A DNA stretch of 64,000 bases from Polytrichum commune (lineage: Eukaryota; Streptophyta; Polytrichopsida; Polytrichales; Polytrichaceae). Of the stretch, positions 47,775 to 59,320 are shown piece after piece. The notes beneath the pieces are model-generated. The model was not told where the DNA came from. It was given only the letters and a program-made list of their open reading frames with translations, and did no database searches. Position 1 is the stretch's first letter, and every line of letters begins with the position of its first letter. The stretch is from contig OX485805.1 of assembly GCA_950295325.1 (NCBI GenBank), forward strand, positions 19,953,501 to 20,017,500, given 5' to 3'. The translations under genes and the position numbers were made by a program.

Positions 47775-48375
47775 CTAGAATGGAGTGTAGACTATATGAG
47801 CCCAATCGCTATATACAAAATAAATACATTATTGTGGCAACCAATTATTGCATGAAGTGGGCCGAAGCCAAAGCTATCCGAATCAACATGACCAATGTCA
47901 TGATACAATATCTTTGTGATTTTTTTAGTTTTTTTTTTGTCGATTTGGATGTCCATTAGAAATAGTGTTGGACCAAGGAGCTCACTTTGTGAACAATGTT
48001 ATATCCACCTCTCTAGTTAATTACATAATTAAGCATCCCGTTTCCACACATTATTATTCACAAGGCGTTGGCCAAGCCAAATCGACAAACAAGATGTTGG
48101 TAACTATGATCACAAAAGTGGTCAATTTTAGTAAGAACAATTGGGACGATTGTCTCATCTCCGTGTTGTGGGCTTACCAAACAACATACGAACTCACCAC
48201 CAAGTATATACCGTTCGAGTTAGTATTTGGTACACAACTAATGTTGCCATTCGAAATGTTGGTGCCCACATTTACACGTATGTCACCAAAAGATTACAAG
48301 CTAGAAAGCGTCCTCGCCATGTGTATCAATGATCTACACCAACTCAAAGAATGGGAGAACAAGAAAATCAAATAG
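47775..48375 (+). pseudogene. integrase core remnant
   Basis: EWSVDYMSPI (first catalytic Asp), YIIVATNYCMKWAEAKAI, a frameshift near 47958, then DQGAHFVNNV (second Asp), HPVSTHYYSQGVGQAKSTNK (Lys where the third catalytic residue Glu is expected), WDDCLISVLWAYQTTYELTT and PFELVFGTQLMLPFEMLVPT. This is a clear Ty3/gypsy integrase. The changed third catalytic residue and the frameshift make it inactive. Confidence 0.85.
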
Positions 48376-48379
48376 ACCT

Positions 48380-50110
48380 TTAAAGAAAATAAGACATATA
48401 TTCCATGAACAAAAAAACTCCCAAATCGTGTCAAAATAGAGACTTGGTGTAGTGGTGCATGCACGATTAGAAAATCAAACCGTCAAAGTTTCATAGAATT
48501 TGGGAAGGTTTTCATCAAATTACACTAACTCTACCCAACAACACCGCATTATTGGTATGTGAGGACAAGTTTAATGATTGAAGTTTGGTAATCAACTTTC
48601 ATAGACTCTTGGTTTTGAATGATATAATCACCTCAACATTTCCCACCTCCTCAATACATTTGACTCGATTATCATCACTTGCTTCTAGGCCAGTTACCAA
48701 TGACGGCCGCCAACAATTCTCATCCCACCATCTACAACACAACCTAATATCCCTACACCTATGCCCACACCAACCCAACTTAGCCTCACTTTACCAATTA
48801 GCCAAAATTTACTCACCAACCCGCTACCACAACATTATAAACAAAACCCTAAATCCACCCCATCCCACTTACTCGATTCGAGACAAAACACCAACTTCTA
48901 GTCACCTTGTTGCCTCACCTCCCACTTTGCCATTTCTAACTCCCCATTACACACTTACCACCTCGATTTCACACATCTTTCCATAGTCACAACCGTTCAA
49001 ATTAATGCCATATGTAAACCCTCACAACTCCACATTGATGAATTTTGCAGTGCACACCACCACGTTGAAGTAACATCACTTGGTTTTGAATGGTAGGTCT
49101 CGAGGAGCTGGACCACAACATTTCCCAAGAGGTAATCAAACCCTTGTGCTGAGTTTTTCAATTGTTTGCTACGCCCTCTTGGCAAGAAGTCTTTTGAATC
49201 ATGTAGCGACATTATTAATGGTTGTTGACCACAAAATTTTAGAAACAATCCTTAACATGGAGAGCGGCGGGGAGTATCGCTACACCAAAACCCACCCAAA
49301 ACAAAAGTAACCCCACCTCACTGATGTCATCTCCGACTCGTAGAGGACAAACAATCAAGTGCACTTGGAAAACTACGTGTCAAGGCTACAAAAAAACAAA
49401 CAAGAAATGTTTCATTTGCATAACGGGCATACTTGGCATCATTGTAACATTATCATCACTTTGGAACCGATTATCTTAGCAGCCAAAGGATGCAAATAGA
49501 TTGGCCATACATTGTAGACATTGTTGTTTGAAACAACAATAGAAAAATTGCTATCAGATTGTTTTTAATGATGTTTGTCAAGAGAACCCTCTGTGATGCC
49601 ACTTACTAAAGATTCACACATAGTTTGGGTCAACAAATTTTGCCATGCACAACCAATTACATCCCTTTGTCATTGATTGGTGTTAAACAAAGCCACAAAC
49701 AGACTAGAGGCAATGCCAACACATCTTGAACCGCACATGAAATTTTTGCACAACTCAAAAATATGGAGGCAGAGGAAGTCTTGTTCTGGCTATAGCTAGT
49801 AGTCAATACTTAATCTCAATCTTGGACTAAAGTAGTAGCATACATAGGCCAGTTGTTATTTGATTTAAGAGAAAAAGAAAAAAATTATTTTAGAAGTGTA
49901 TCTTAACAAGAAACCCAAATAAGTAGGCTATTCATAAAACTAAGTCGAAGTAAGGTACTTTCACAACAAGATTTGCGTCCAACTTGCATGGAGCACCAAA
50001 AATCGGATGAAAGAACTCAAATATTTCTAACAATACAAACTAAAGGTCGCCAAATAAGAGAAGCTCGAACCCAAATCACAAGCAGCCCTTGCAAGCACCA
50101 CATCTTTCAA
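48380..50110. other. 3' non-coding part of the retrotransposon
   Basis: No recognisable domain after the integrase. It is C-rich on the plus strand at 48640-48990. I see no clear polypurine tract before the 3' LTR. Confidence 0.5.
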
Positions 50111-50116
50111 CGTTAT

Positions 50117-50484
50117 TGATAACCTTTTAAGAGTTTTGGCAGTTTGTTTCACTTAGGATACGTCCGTATGTTTTGGTATATGTAGGAGCTAACACATGGT
50201 TTTTGTTGGTAAGGTCAAATCAACTACTCAAAGGTAGACCTCAAGAGACGAGGGGTCAAAAGATTGAATTGCCGTAGTGGTCCTTAATTATCAATTTGAC
50301 TGACCTCACCATACCCATGATGTACGATGTAAAACCATTGATGTGATAGTTTTTGCAAGAATGACAAAGCTACATTAGAATTGAATACTCTTGTAAACAA
50401 TATGTGTATGTGCATGTGTGTGTATCACTGTCCGACTTTGTAGTGTGTCCAATCTCATGGTTTGTGTTAACTAAAGCATTAACA
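50117..50484 (+). repeat. 3' LTR
   Basis: Starts TGATAACC and ends TTAACA, giving the canonical TG...CA borders. It aligns along its length with 42398-42754 with many differences. Confidence 0.8.
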
Positions 50485-50643
50485 AAATTTAATTCTTTTC
50501 CCACACAAAAAAGATATTTACCTTATTTTGGAATAAAGGTAATCACAAGGATTTCACGTTAACATTCGTCACATCATGTCTTGTAACGGCGACGTGATGC
50601 CAAATCCAAAAACAATATGTCAAAAGGGGGGGGATTTACCTTA

Positions 50644-51095
50644 GGGGGTAAAATGTTGATTGATGGCGAGCAATTGACAAGCTAAGTGGACAGCTTGACA
50701 AGTATCGACTTCTATATTATTCGGTTGCTTCATATTAGTTGCCCTAGTGTGTTAACGATTGGCGAGTAGTTGATTTCTAAACTAGTCAACTACTACTGTA
50801 CAATCAACTTCAATAATGACCGCTTTAGAGCAATCGCCTTAGTGTGGTGATTGTTGGCGAGCAGTTAACCTCTAAACTCGTTGATTGCTACCATGTAGTC
50901 AATTTCAATGACGAGTTCTTTAGAGTAGTTGCCCTACTATGTTGATTGTTGGCAAGCAATTAGCTTTTAAATTCATCGACTCCTATCCTAGAGTTGATTT
51001 CAATGAAAATTGCTTCAAAGCAGTCACCTTGGCGTGTCGATTGCGCATAAGTAATTCTATGCCCAAGTCAACTACAAAGCGAAACTCCTACATGT
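50644..51095. repeat. 95-bp tandem array, about 4.5 units
   Basis: Unit landmarks TTGCCCTAG, TCGCCTTAG, TTGCCCTAC and TCACCTTGG at 50739, 50834, 50929 and 51024 are exactly 95 bases apart. Each is followed by a GTTGATTGTTGGCGAGCAG-like segment and TCAATTTCAATGA. A truncated unit precedes them. The array starts 160 bases after the 3' LTR. Confidence 0.85.
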
Positions 51096-51099
51096 TCAA

Positions 51100-53385
51100 C
51101 TCCAAAGTGTGCAGTCGACAAAGTAGGTGGCTACTCATGAGCAATTACTATGTCGACTGCATGTACCCCATGGACATGTGGCGTCCATGGGTTGGATGGG
51201 GAGGGGATCACATCCAATTGACACCCTCCCTATGGGTATATATGGCCCCCACTTCCATTCCACCCCCACTTTGCCCTTGCTCCGGTGGGTCCTTGTTTGT
51301 TGATCTATTTCCATTAGGAGACAAAGGTGAGTTGGAGGGCCCAGGTTGTGGGTTTATGTTTAGGAAGTATGCTTTGTTGCACCACATGGAAGTACATACA
51401 TACATTCTCCATTTCACGTGTGACATCACAATCTATTGCAACCATTTTGTCCATTAAAAACAGGGGATAGCATTATGAAACAATACCAAAACTGTGGTAT
51501 TTTTACATTGATATGTGGCATATGTTCATCACCTCCGGTCCACTTCCGTATGGAGGTGGGGGCGAGGGGCATTGTGGTTAAGTTATCGTGCTCTGGTCTT
51601 TGTTTGTTGGATGCAATTGCTGAATTACATCTTATAAATGAAAATAGTTCAATGACTTTCTCATTGGAAAGTGAAAGTGAAGGGTATATGTGATAAAGGC
51701 CTATCTAATTCATGTTTTATACTTTGTATAAAATGTGGAGGCATTTATCACAATAATGTGAAGACTCGGTATAAATACATGAGTCTATTTTCTAGTTGAC
51801 CGTTAGAATATGTACAATTTGCTCTCATTATAATATTTGTGTATATAAGGGGGTTTAATTTGATACTGACCCACGCACGTCAAGAAGAGTCTATCCCTGG
51901 GAGATGTAAATAGTAAAATAATGTTTATGTGTGTTTCTACTCTCCCTCATGGTGGTTGCCATGAAACTTTATCATCAAGCAAGAGCTAAATATCTTTCTC
52001 TTTGAGTTGGGACTTCACCAATCTTACATAAGATTTCTCAATGCACTCAATCGAATTTTGACAAATAAAATACTTCTTGATGGATTCAATTGTGTTTGAT
52101 AAACTAACTCAAATAAATTGTATTGATACAAAATTTGAGATGAATCAACCATCAACCTATAGCCAAGATATTTTTACAATACCGCATTTATCTTGATAAG
52201 ATTGGTGGGCATCCAAGTCGAAGAACAAGGCATCCAACCTTGATCCTAATGATGCCCTAATCAAATACTCTCCTAAAAACGTCAATATTGACAACATAAA
52301 TCCATAAAATACTTCAACCCAAAACCAACATTGAACCTAAAATCAACATTATGCAACACAATTATGCATTCATGGGTTGATTTACAATCAACATCCACCA
52401 CCAAAAGAAACTATTCATTCAAGTTTGCTCCTTGAGAAGCCAACATCTCTATTCTACGTTTTTATCATTATTTAGAAAACTTCAAATGGATAAACGTGAT
52501 AAACAATGTTGGTTTTAGGTTGAATGTTGGGCGTGAGTACACTATAGATTACCATTTATTCCACGGTTTCCCTTGGCACGTTAACTCGGATTCCCATACC
52601 TTGAAGTGTGCACAAATTAACTAGCACAACTTGTCAAGTGAGCGTCCTAAGTACACTTAATTAAGTTTATGATCTCAAATGGACACCTACATTTGAGTGG
52701 AGTATGCTCGAGTGTAAGTCTTAAAACGGACGCCAAAAAGACACATGTTTAAAAGAGATTGGACTACATGTTCGAAACTTGTGAACCACTAGTTCCAAAC
52801 ATAACAGTCCACAGAGTTGGCCAAATAGAGAGAATGCTCATTTTAACAATGAGCAAATGTATTCATACGAGCTCCAAAAATCACAAATAAAGTACCTATG
52901 GGCACGATTTCAATTTGCTCATCTTCTCACACTTCATTGCGTGTTCCATAGCCTACGAGAAGTGGGTGTATCGAGAAAAGTGTCCATTTAAGACCCGCTA
53001 ACCCTAAGTTAAGTAAACGGTTTTGGTTGTGAAAGCCAAGCAACAAGGCAAGCCTGAGCCGGAGCTCATGATGGCCTGACAAATATAAGAGGCTGGAGAT
53101 CCCCAAGGTACCATTTCAAAGAGCCAGGAGAATGTCTGTAAAGACCTGAAGGTCATCCAACGGCCCAGATAGCATGATGTGGTCCCATCTAACGGCCCAG
53201 GGTGGGCGACGTGGAGGTCTCCACTACTTGGGAACTGGGAAGCCAACTAACTTGCAAGGTTACCAATAAATCTTGCATGGTTGGAACTTGGTACACTAAA
53301 TTGTCCTATTAGTGAGGGTTGCCATTTAATTGGAGCTAGAACGTTTTACCAAGAACATCACTATTTACCCAAACAACATAAGTAC
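51100..53385. other. non-coding stretch
   Basis: No gene recognised. A small palindrome, CCATGGAC/GTCCATGG, lies at 51168-51190. At 53030-53240 a GC-richer patch contains CATCYAACGGCCCAG twice. Confidence 0.4.
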
Positions 53386-53388
53386 ACT

Positions 53389-54024
53389 AAATACGATGTT
53401 TAGTATCATGTGGTATTTAACAGCTGGGGATTTGTGGCGCTCACTAAAAATCATCCATCCAAGATATCGTGGATGAAGTGGCTCCAATAAAAAAAGCCTC
53501 CCTATGGGGTTGAGGGCTGAGTCATTCGAATGTGACATCACTAGACTAATTCGGGGCCTTTGACTCTATTTCCGGAATCAAATTGCCCAAAAATATCCAT
53601 TTAGATGATTCCTGTGTTTTTTTCATCCGCACGGATGATTTTTAGTGAGTGCCACGAATCCCCGGCCATATTTAACGTCACTATGGTAACTTTTTGGATG
53701 CCACTTCTTATGAACAAGTGGAACAAGTACTGGTCATGGAGGATGCATGAGTTCATCCATTGACCAAAACCCTACCTTCTCTTGTCAACAACTTGTGATG
53801 AAATGTTGCCATGGATGATTGAATTTTGGATGAGAAATCACTTGGTGAGAAGCGACAGTTATTGCAACATGGTAACTCTATAATCCCCCCCCCAAAAGTT
53901 TACAAGGAATGACAAATAATGTTGGGTTAACATTTAGTGTTGGTGACACTACACCGCTGTTTATAATTGGCATTGAGCAAGATGATTAGAAACAGTGACA
54001 CTAAAATACCGTATTTAGTGTAAC
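53389..54024. mobile_element. inverted-repeat element hosting a nested MITE
   Basis: The ends read TACACTAAATACG (left) and, inverted, TACACTAAATACGG (right, near 54022), each continuing to a TTTAGTRTC. TA borders both ends, so a TA duplication is possible. A relative without the nested insert lies at 38430-38770. The superfamily is not certain (Tc1/mariner-like or CACTA-like). Confidence 0.5.
53421..53668. mobile_element. hAT-like MITE, about 248 bp, nested
   Basis: Inverted ends GGGGATTTGTGGCGCTCACT and GGGGATTCGTGGCACTCACT, each followed by AAAAATCATCC. TATTTAA(C) flanks both sides (53414-53421 and 53669-53676), a 7-8-bp duplication. It interrupts the older element at 53389-54024. A related left end occurs at 63350. 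Confidence 0.78.
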
Positions 54025-54029
54025 GGGTA

Positions 54030-55185
54030 GGCACACCGGAGAACATGATATACCTTAATTGGTAAATAACGATAATGTTTATAGCAACACGTAACTCATG
54101 GGACAATTTAGTGTTCCTTAGTGGCATGTGTGGTGGGGCCCGGTGGGTGGGGAGGGGATAACTTATATGCACAAAACACGTTCTTGGTTTGTTGGTACTT
54201 GAAAAGCTCAATACAAGTGCCGGCATCTCAAGGCGCAACCCAAACTAAGCTATGGTCGTCATGGGCCGATCATATGGTTGTGAAGAGTGGCGCTTTCTTT
54301 TGCGGCTCATTGCTTCTTGGATTGGCGAGACTTTCCCACTTTATGGAATGCGCCAAAACCTCGGGCATTTGTGCCCCGAAAACATGGGGCTTAGGTTGAA
54401 GTCCGTGTGTGTAGTTTATGCTCGTTTGGGTGCTTTCTCGTTACTATTTAATCATGGAGAAATCATGTGATGCAAGGCGTTTTGATACTTATAAGTCGTA
54501 AATCTCAACAACTTCCATGTATGGTGCACAACCGGACCAAAAAAGAAAACATAAATCTCTTCTCCCCCTCCCCAAGAAATGGTTCACATTCATATATATA
54601 TATGTATATATATATATGTATGTATAGAAATGCCTCGGTGCATTGTTGAGCAACTCTTTCCATGGAATTGGACTATTCCTCGGATGACCACTTTTATTAA
54701 TGCACGTAATTAATACAACAAGGGTGCTTCTTGTTCGCCTCTTACTAAATGTGTTGAGCTCTTTAGAGTCCACAACTTTGATGTGGTTGTCATGTAACCA
54801 AAATCTTCCGTTTTAGGACATGGTTGTGGTATTGGGAGGTACTATCGAACAATATGGCCCATGTAGTACTTGGCCTTGGTACCCGTGCACAACGAAGAGC
54901 TCGGAATTTGCAAATTCCACCTTGGTACCGTAGAGGGTGCTCTATCTCATTGGTACTAGTCTCCCACATGGGATTCAAGGTCTCCGCAAGTGTGTGATTG
55001 ACACGTGGTAAAATGTTTTTTTTTTTTGAGGGGGGGGGAATACATCTTTCTGTTGTTGAAGTAAAGAGCCCTCTATAATAGTATTGTTTTGCAAGCTCAC
55101 AATGTGGCATGTTTCTTACGTACACAAAACTTCTTACCGATTGGGTACTCCCAGGGAGCAATGGAAAGATGCAGACCTTAGACAG
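54030..55185. other. non-coding stretch with AT microsatellite
   Basis: No gene recognised. An (AT)n/(GTAT) microsatellite lies at 54590-54627. Confidence 0.45.
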
Positions 55186-55187
55186 TT

Positions 55188-55910
55188 GGCCAACTAGCAT
55201 CACCTAGCTAAGTTTTCTAGGCCCCTATTTGTCACTTCGCTTTTACTAGCTAGGTTCACCGAACCTATGATTCCTACTTAGCTTTAGCTAGCTAACTTTT
55301 CTGGAATTCTCATTTTCACTCACCTTCAACTAGTTAAGAAGTTGTGTGACATGCATATTCATTCTAAACCAAAGAGGAGTCCATTCAAAGCAAAGCAAAG
55401 CAAAGCAAACAATATGTATTTGGTTGTATCGCTCTCAATTGGCTTTGTGTTTTCATGTTGTTGCACGAGGAAATTGAAAGGCTTAAAATCAACACATATC
55501 GTTGGCATCCTCACTTTCGACTGGCATTGGTGATAGATCATAATCTTCATCATCGTCATCGTCATTATCATCATCACCTTCTTCAGTTTCATTATCATCG
55601 GAATTGTTAATGTCATTTGGCAACTCAAGATGAGATGGAATCATGGTGTTCCAAATCGAAGATTCCTCGACAACTGTTGTATTATTAGGAATCGGGCTCC
55701 TCTTCAGTTTCAAAAACATCGTTTCTTCAACGAGTCTAGGTTTGTTCAATGTATATTACAAATTCCAACTAGATATTAGCTAACTTTCCTCGCCCAGATT
55801 ATGACACTTAGTTTTAGCTAGCTATTCTTCGGAGCCACCCAATTTCTACGTAGCTTTAGCTAGTTAGAGCTTTTAGCTAGCTAAATAGTTGCCCACATAG
55901 TTAGTTGTCC
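55188..55910. repeat. TTAGCTAGCTA-rich segment with inverted ends
   Basis: TTAGCTAGCTA and close variants occur repeatedly near both ends (55190-55300 and 55760-55900) in both directions, as subterminal repeats of DNA transposons do. Between them, on the minus strand at 55489-55749, is an 86-residue frame ending in an acidic run (EGDDDNDDDDDEDYD) produced by an (ATC)n tract. It may be the tail of an element-encoded protein but is not recognisable. Confidence 0.45.
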
Positions 55911-55914
55911 AAGG

Positions 55915-57570
55915 TTTGGAAAGATGGAGGATTCCATGTTAGAATTGTCGAAGGTCTTGAAAGACTATGGCAAAAGGAAGCTATTGCATACAAACATACC
56001 TCTCATCCTTTCAACATAAAAACTTGATCCACGATAAGTTTGTGGTCGGTTCATCTCAAGTGACTTTAACTATAATAATTGAAAATTATGAAGCTAATTT
56101 TGGTGTTTAAAAAAACATACGATCTACGGATCTGGAGTTTTATTTTGGATGAATGAAAGGTAAGCTTGTGTGGATAATTCCTCGTGCCTTCGCTCATAGC
56201 CTAGGTCTGTAAGCATGCCTTAAACTTATATATGAATCTAGGATATGCCCTTGAGTGAACCGCCTCTTATTTACATAGATGGCATCATCTATCTTTCTTT
56301 TCCCCCTCTCTAGTGTTAGGTTGCCTCACACTAGTTTATTCAACACTTCTTTGGATATTTGTCACCACATTAATAATAATAAAAACACGCAAAATATTTT
56401 TTCATTGTGGTTGCCATTTGGATTGGTAAACAAAGTTATCATTTTTGTTAATCTGATTTTGATTCAAGGTAATTTGCATAGGGAAAGAGGCAACCTATTT
56501 GCAAAGGCAACCTAATTGCACATATTAGTGTACCCTAAGATATGTGAAGAATGATCTTATAATGGATACTCACCCCATTCATGAAAAACGTGGTAATTGC
56601 ATTCATCGTAGATCAGGGAGACCGTACACTCCTATCCACTATAGATTTGTATATCTTATCTTTCAACCAACATTTAAGCATATTTGGACAAACCACTTGT
56701 CCATAGATAATAAGGACGTGCACTTGTGGGCACAAAAACATCAAACGACGACAACAAAAGCAACATCACAACAACTTCGAATGTGTGTGTTCCATGTTTG
56801 CCAACCACCATATTTGTGTGGTTTTGCGTTTTAGTGTACGTCATATTGGTTGTTAGAATTGTTCAGAATTCATGCATAAATCCAAATGTACTTCAATCCT
56901 AGTTCTTCATCCACAAGATAGTAGTCGTATTTGCATGCCATCACCTTACATTTTTTACAGTGGCAATATGAAAAGTTGCCTTTGAGAAACCTTCATTTAG
57001 AATCATGAAAGTAGATAGGCCTATTATGGACGCCCTTCAATTAGTAACGTGGGGAAAAAAAATCTTCTAGCAATGTCATTTTAGAACACAACACAAGGAT
57101 ATTCGCATACGGTAACCACTTTTGGAAAGGGTGTCCGTAATAGGCCTCTCTACCGTAGGTATGTCGTGCCCTCATAGACGTTAGGGATAGAAGCTTCCAT
57201 CTTGGGAACAAGTGAGGTGGCTTTATTATGCTACTATCCCAATTGCTAGAGTATCAAATATGAAGTAGTGTCATTGTTGCTCGTACAACGTAATCGAAAG
57301 TGAGACACACTTTGTGTTGAAATGCCCCCTTTACAACTCCATCAGCAAAAGACCCAAAAAAAAATAGAGGTTCCCCCCCCCCCTATTTCACAAAGTAGCG
57401 TTATATAATCTCAAATCAACCACCAATTTGACCGTTGTATTGATAGTAAACAATATAAACAAAGACCATTGTGTCTTCAAAACTCTAGGAAATTAACCTT
57501 TTTGATCCCACTTAGATCGATTTCAATACATGCATTTCATTGGGACTTCATTGTGCGATCCACTTGAGTG
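55915..57570. other. AT-rich non-coding stretch
   Basis: No gene recognised. An 11-base C run lies at 57373-57383. Confidence 0.45.
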
Positions 57571-57574
57571 GTCC

Positions 57575-58140
57575 ATGGAGATTTTTGGGGTGTTATCGGT
57601 CAAGAATGAAGATCCTAGAGCTTGCATCAACTCCAACCGGTTACACGTTCCGATCTTTCGGTTTTTTCTTTATTAATTTGGGGAATATTCCATAGATTCC
57701 TCTAACATGATGGGTGATTTTGCTGAAGTCTTGAACTTCACCTGGTTATTTCTCAAACTCCACCGGTTCATGTGTAACTTATAAAGCGGGCCAAGGAGTA
57801 AATTTGAAGGGCTATTACCCTTATTTTGGGGTCCAGCCCTTCACTTTCCCTTCAAAATATTTTGCAACCCTTCAAAAAGGAAGGGTTAATTTTCTATAAA
57901 CCCTTCAAAATGAACGGCAAAAAAAAAGTAACCCTTCAAAAAAAAAGTAAACATGATAATGTGCACTTTCAACGAAAACTTCAATACATACATGAAGGGC
58001 AATTTTTGAGGTAACCCTTCATTTTGAAAGGGAAAGTTTTGAGTTACCCTTCCCTATGAAATACAAGCAACCCTTCAAATTTATGCCCTGAATTAAGCGG
58101 GCGGTTCTTCCTGTTCATTGAACCAGCTCCTTAAATGCTC
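57575..58140. repeat. reverse copy of the 240-bp family, interrupted by a MITE
   Basis: CCAACCGGTTACACGTTC, TTCTTTATTAATTTGGGG, TCCATAGATTCCTCTAAC and GCTGAAGTCTTGAACTTC match the reverse of the 15.5 kb array. After the insert, GGTTCTTCCTGTTCATTG continues the match. Confidence 0.75.
57792..58090. mobile_element. hAT-like MITE, 299 bp, with CCCTTCAAA subterminal repeats
   Basis: The ends CAAGGAGTAAATTTGAAGGG and (inverted) CAGGGCATAAATTTGAAGGG agree at 17 of 20 positions and begin CARGG as many hAT elements do. AAGCGGGC stands on both sides (57784-57791 and 58095-58102), with four extra bases (AATT) on the right. Inside, CCCTTC (mostly CCCTTCAAA) or its reverse occurs at least seven times. 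It interrupts an older 240-bp repeat copy. Confidence 0.75.
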
Positions 58141-59085
58141 TTGACTTCAACTTCGACGCATTGATTTCTTCGCAGCCTTCGATCCCAGTAAATTAAACGA
58201 AACAAAAAAACGAGGCCCCAAAAGCAAGTACTTAACTTTAGTCTTAATTAGTGCGATAAGCAATGGTCCTCTGCACCTAATTAGTATGTATGTAGCTTTG
58301 TCCTGCCGATAAGCTTAGTTTTGAGTGCGAATTTTGGTGAAATTTTTGGGACACTCCATTCATTTCTTTCGGGCTTTAAGTTAAACACTGCACCCCCTCT
58401 GACACCGTACTTATAGTCAAGTTAGGGTGTGCCTGGCCTTCGAATTCCAAGAAGGTGCAATTTAGGTTGCCCCACACTAACATATTGACATTCCACACTA
58501 TTTTTGGTTGAACACAACCACATAAACAAAATATACCGTGGCTCTCTAGCAGCTTGGGCAGAAAATAATTCATTTTAGTGGTGTCTAAAATTTTGGAAAA
58601 TTAATTTCGTTGAGTGTCCATAAAAGAAAAGAAATAACAATCAAAGACTGCCTGAAATCACATTAATGCGTGAAACCCTGACATACAAGTAAAAACAAAA
58701 CTTTGGAGTAAGGAATGTTGGTTAAGGGAAGTGTTCAAGTTAATTGTAAACGCCATAGATAAAATTAGGAAAACCATCCATGAATTATAGAGTTGACTTG
58801 GATGAATGTCTAACTTATGTTAAATTGTTTTTTAATATGCCTGGTTTTAGAAGGAAAAAATTGGGCTGCCTCATTTTTTTGCACTTTAATTAATTGTTAG
58901 GTAGAAAGGTGTCCAAGCTAGAGAACTACGGTAGTCATTCTTATTTTCAATTTGAGGTTGTTATAAGGATAGATAAACAAAGTAATAAGTTTTTGTAACC
59001 TAGTTTTGACTCAAGGTACTTTGCATGGGTACAAAAACGACCTATTCATGAAGACAACCTATTTGCAAAGGCAACCTAATTGCAC
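58140..59085. other. non-coding stretch
   Basis: No gene recognised. Confidence 0.45.
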
Positions 59086-59088
59086 ATA

Positions 59089-59320
59089 CTACACTGAATA
59101 TCCCAATTAGTGTGTGTTACTATTCGGAGTTACGCAACGCTTTATCTAGTTATTGAGAATGTAATATTTTACTAGGAAACGTCAATTGTATTCGAACAAC
59201 AATGTTTGAACAAGTTATTGAACTTTCGTTAGTAAAACTTCAGCTCCTGAGTAAGACGTTATGGCACTATGTAACTATGAATGATAACACACACTAATTG
59301 GGATAATTAATGTAGTGTAG
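59089..59320. mobile_element. palindromic MITE, copy 2, about 232 bp
   Basis: Left end CTACACTGAATATCCCAATT, inverted right end CTACACTACATTAATTATCC; both continue into ATTAGTGTGTGTTA and end near AGTTAC. Its middle (TTACTAGGAAACG, TGAACTTTCGTTAGTAAAA) matches the middle of 36167-36392 in the opposite orientation. Confidence 0.72.

Larger units (their letters stand above)
42398..50484 (+). mobile_element. Ty3/gypsy LTR retrotransposon, about 8.1 kb, inactive
   Basis: Two related terminal repeats (42398-42754 and 50117-50484) enclose remnants of gag, reverse transcriptase, RNase H and integrase in this order, the order of Ty3/gypsy elements. All domains carry stops or frameshifts. Several minisatellite expansions and a tandem duplication lie inside. 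The two LTRs differ widely, so the insertion is old. I cannot give a reliable target duplication (TACGT against AAATT at the estimated borders). Confidence 0.85.

Noticed and set aside
50644-51095. CRISPR-like array
   Set aside because: The whole 95-bp unit is repeated without unique spacers, and the context is a plant nuclear genome.
57826-58014. 62-residue Lys-rich ORF
   Set aside because: It lies inside the 299-bp MITE and is made of its CCCTTCAAA repeats and A runs.
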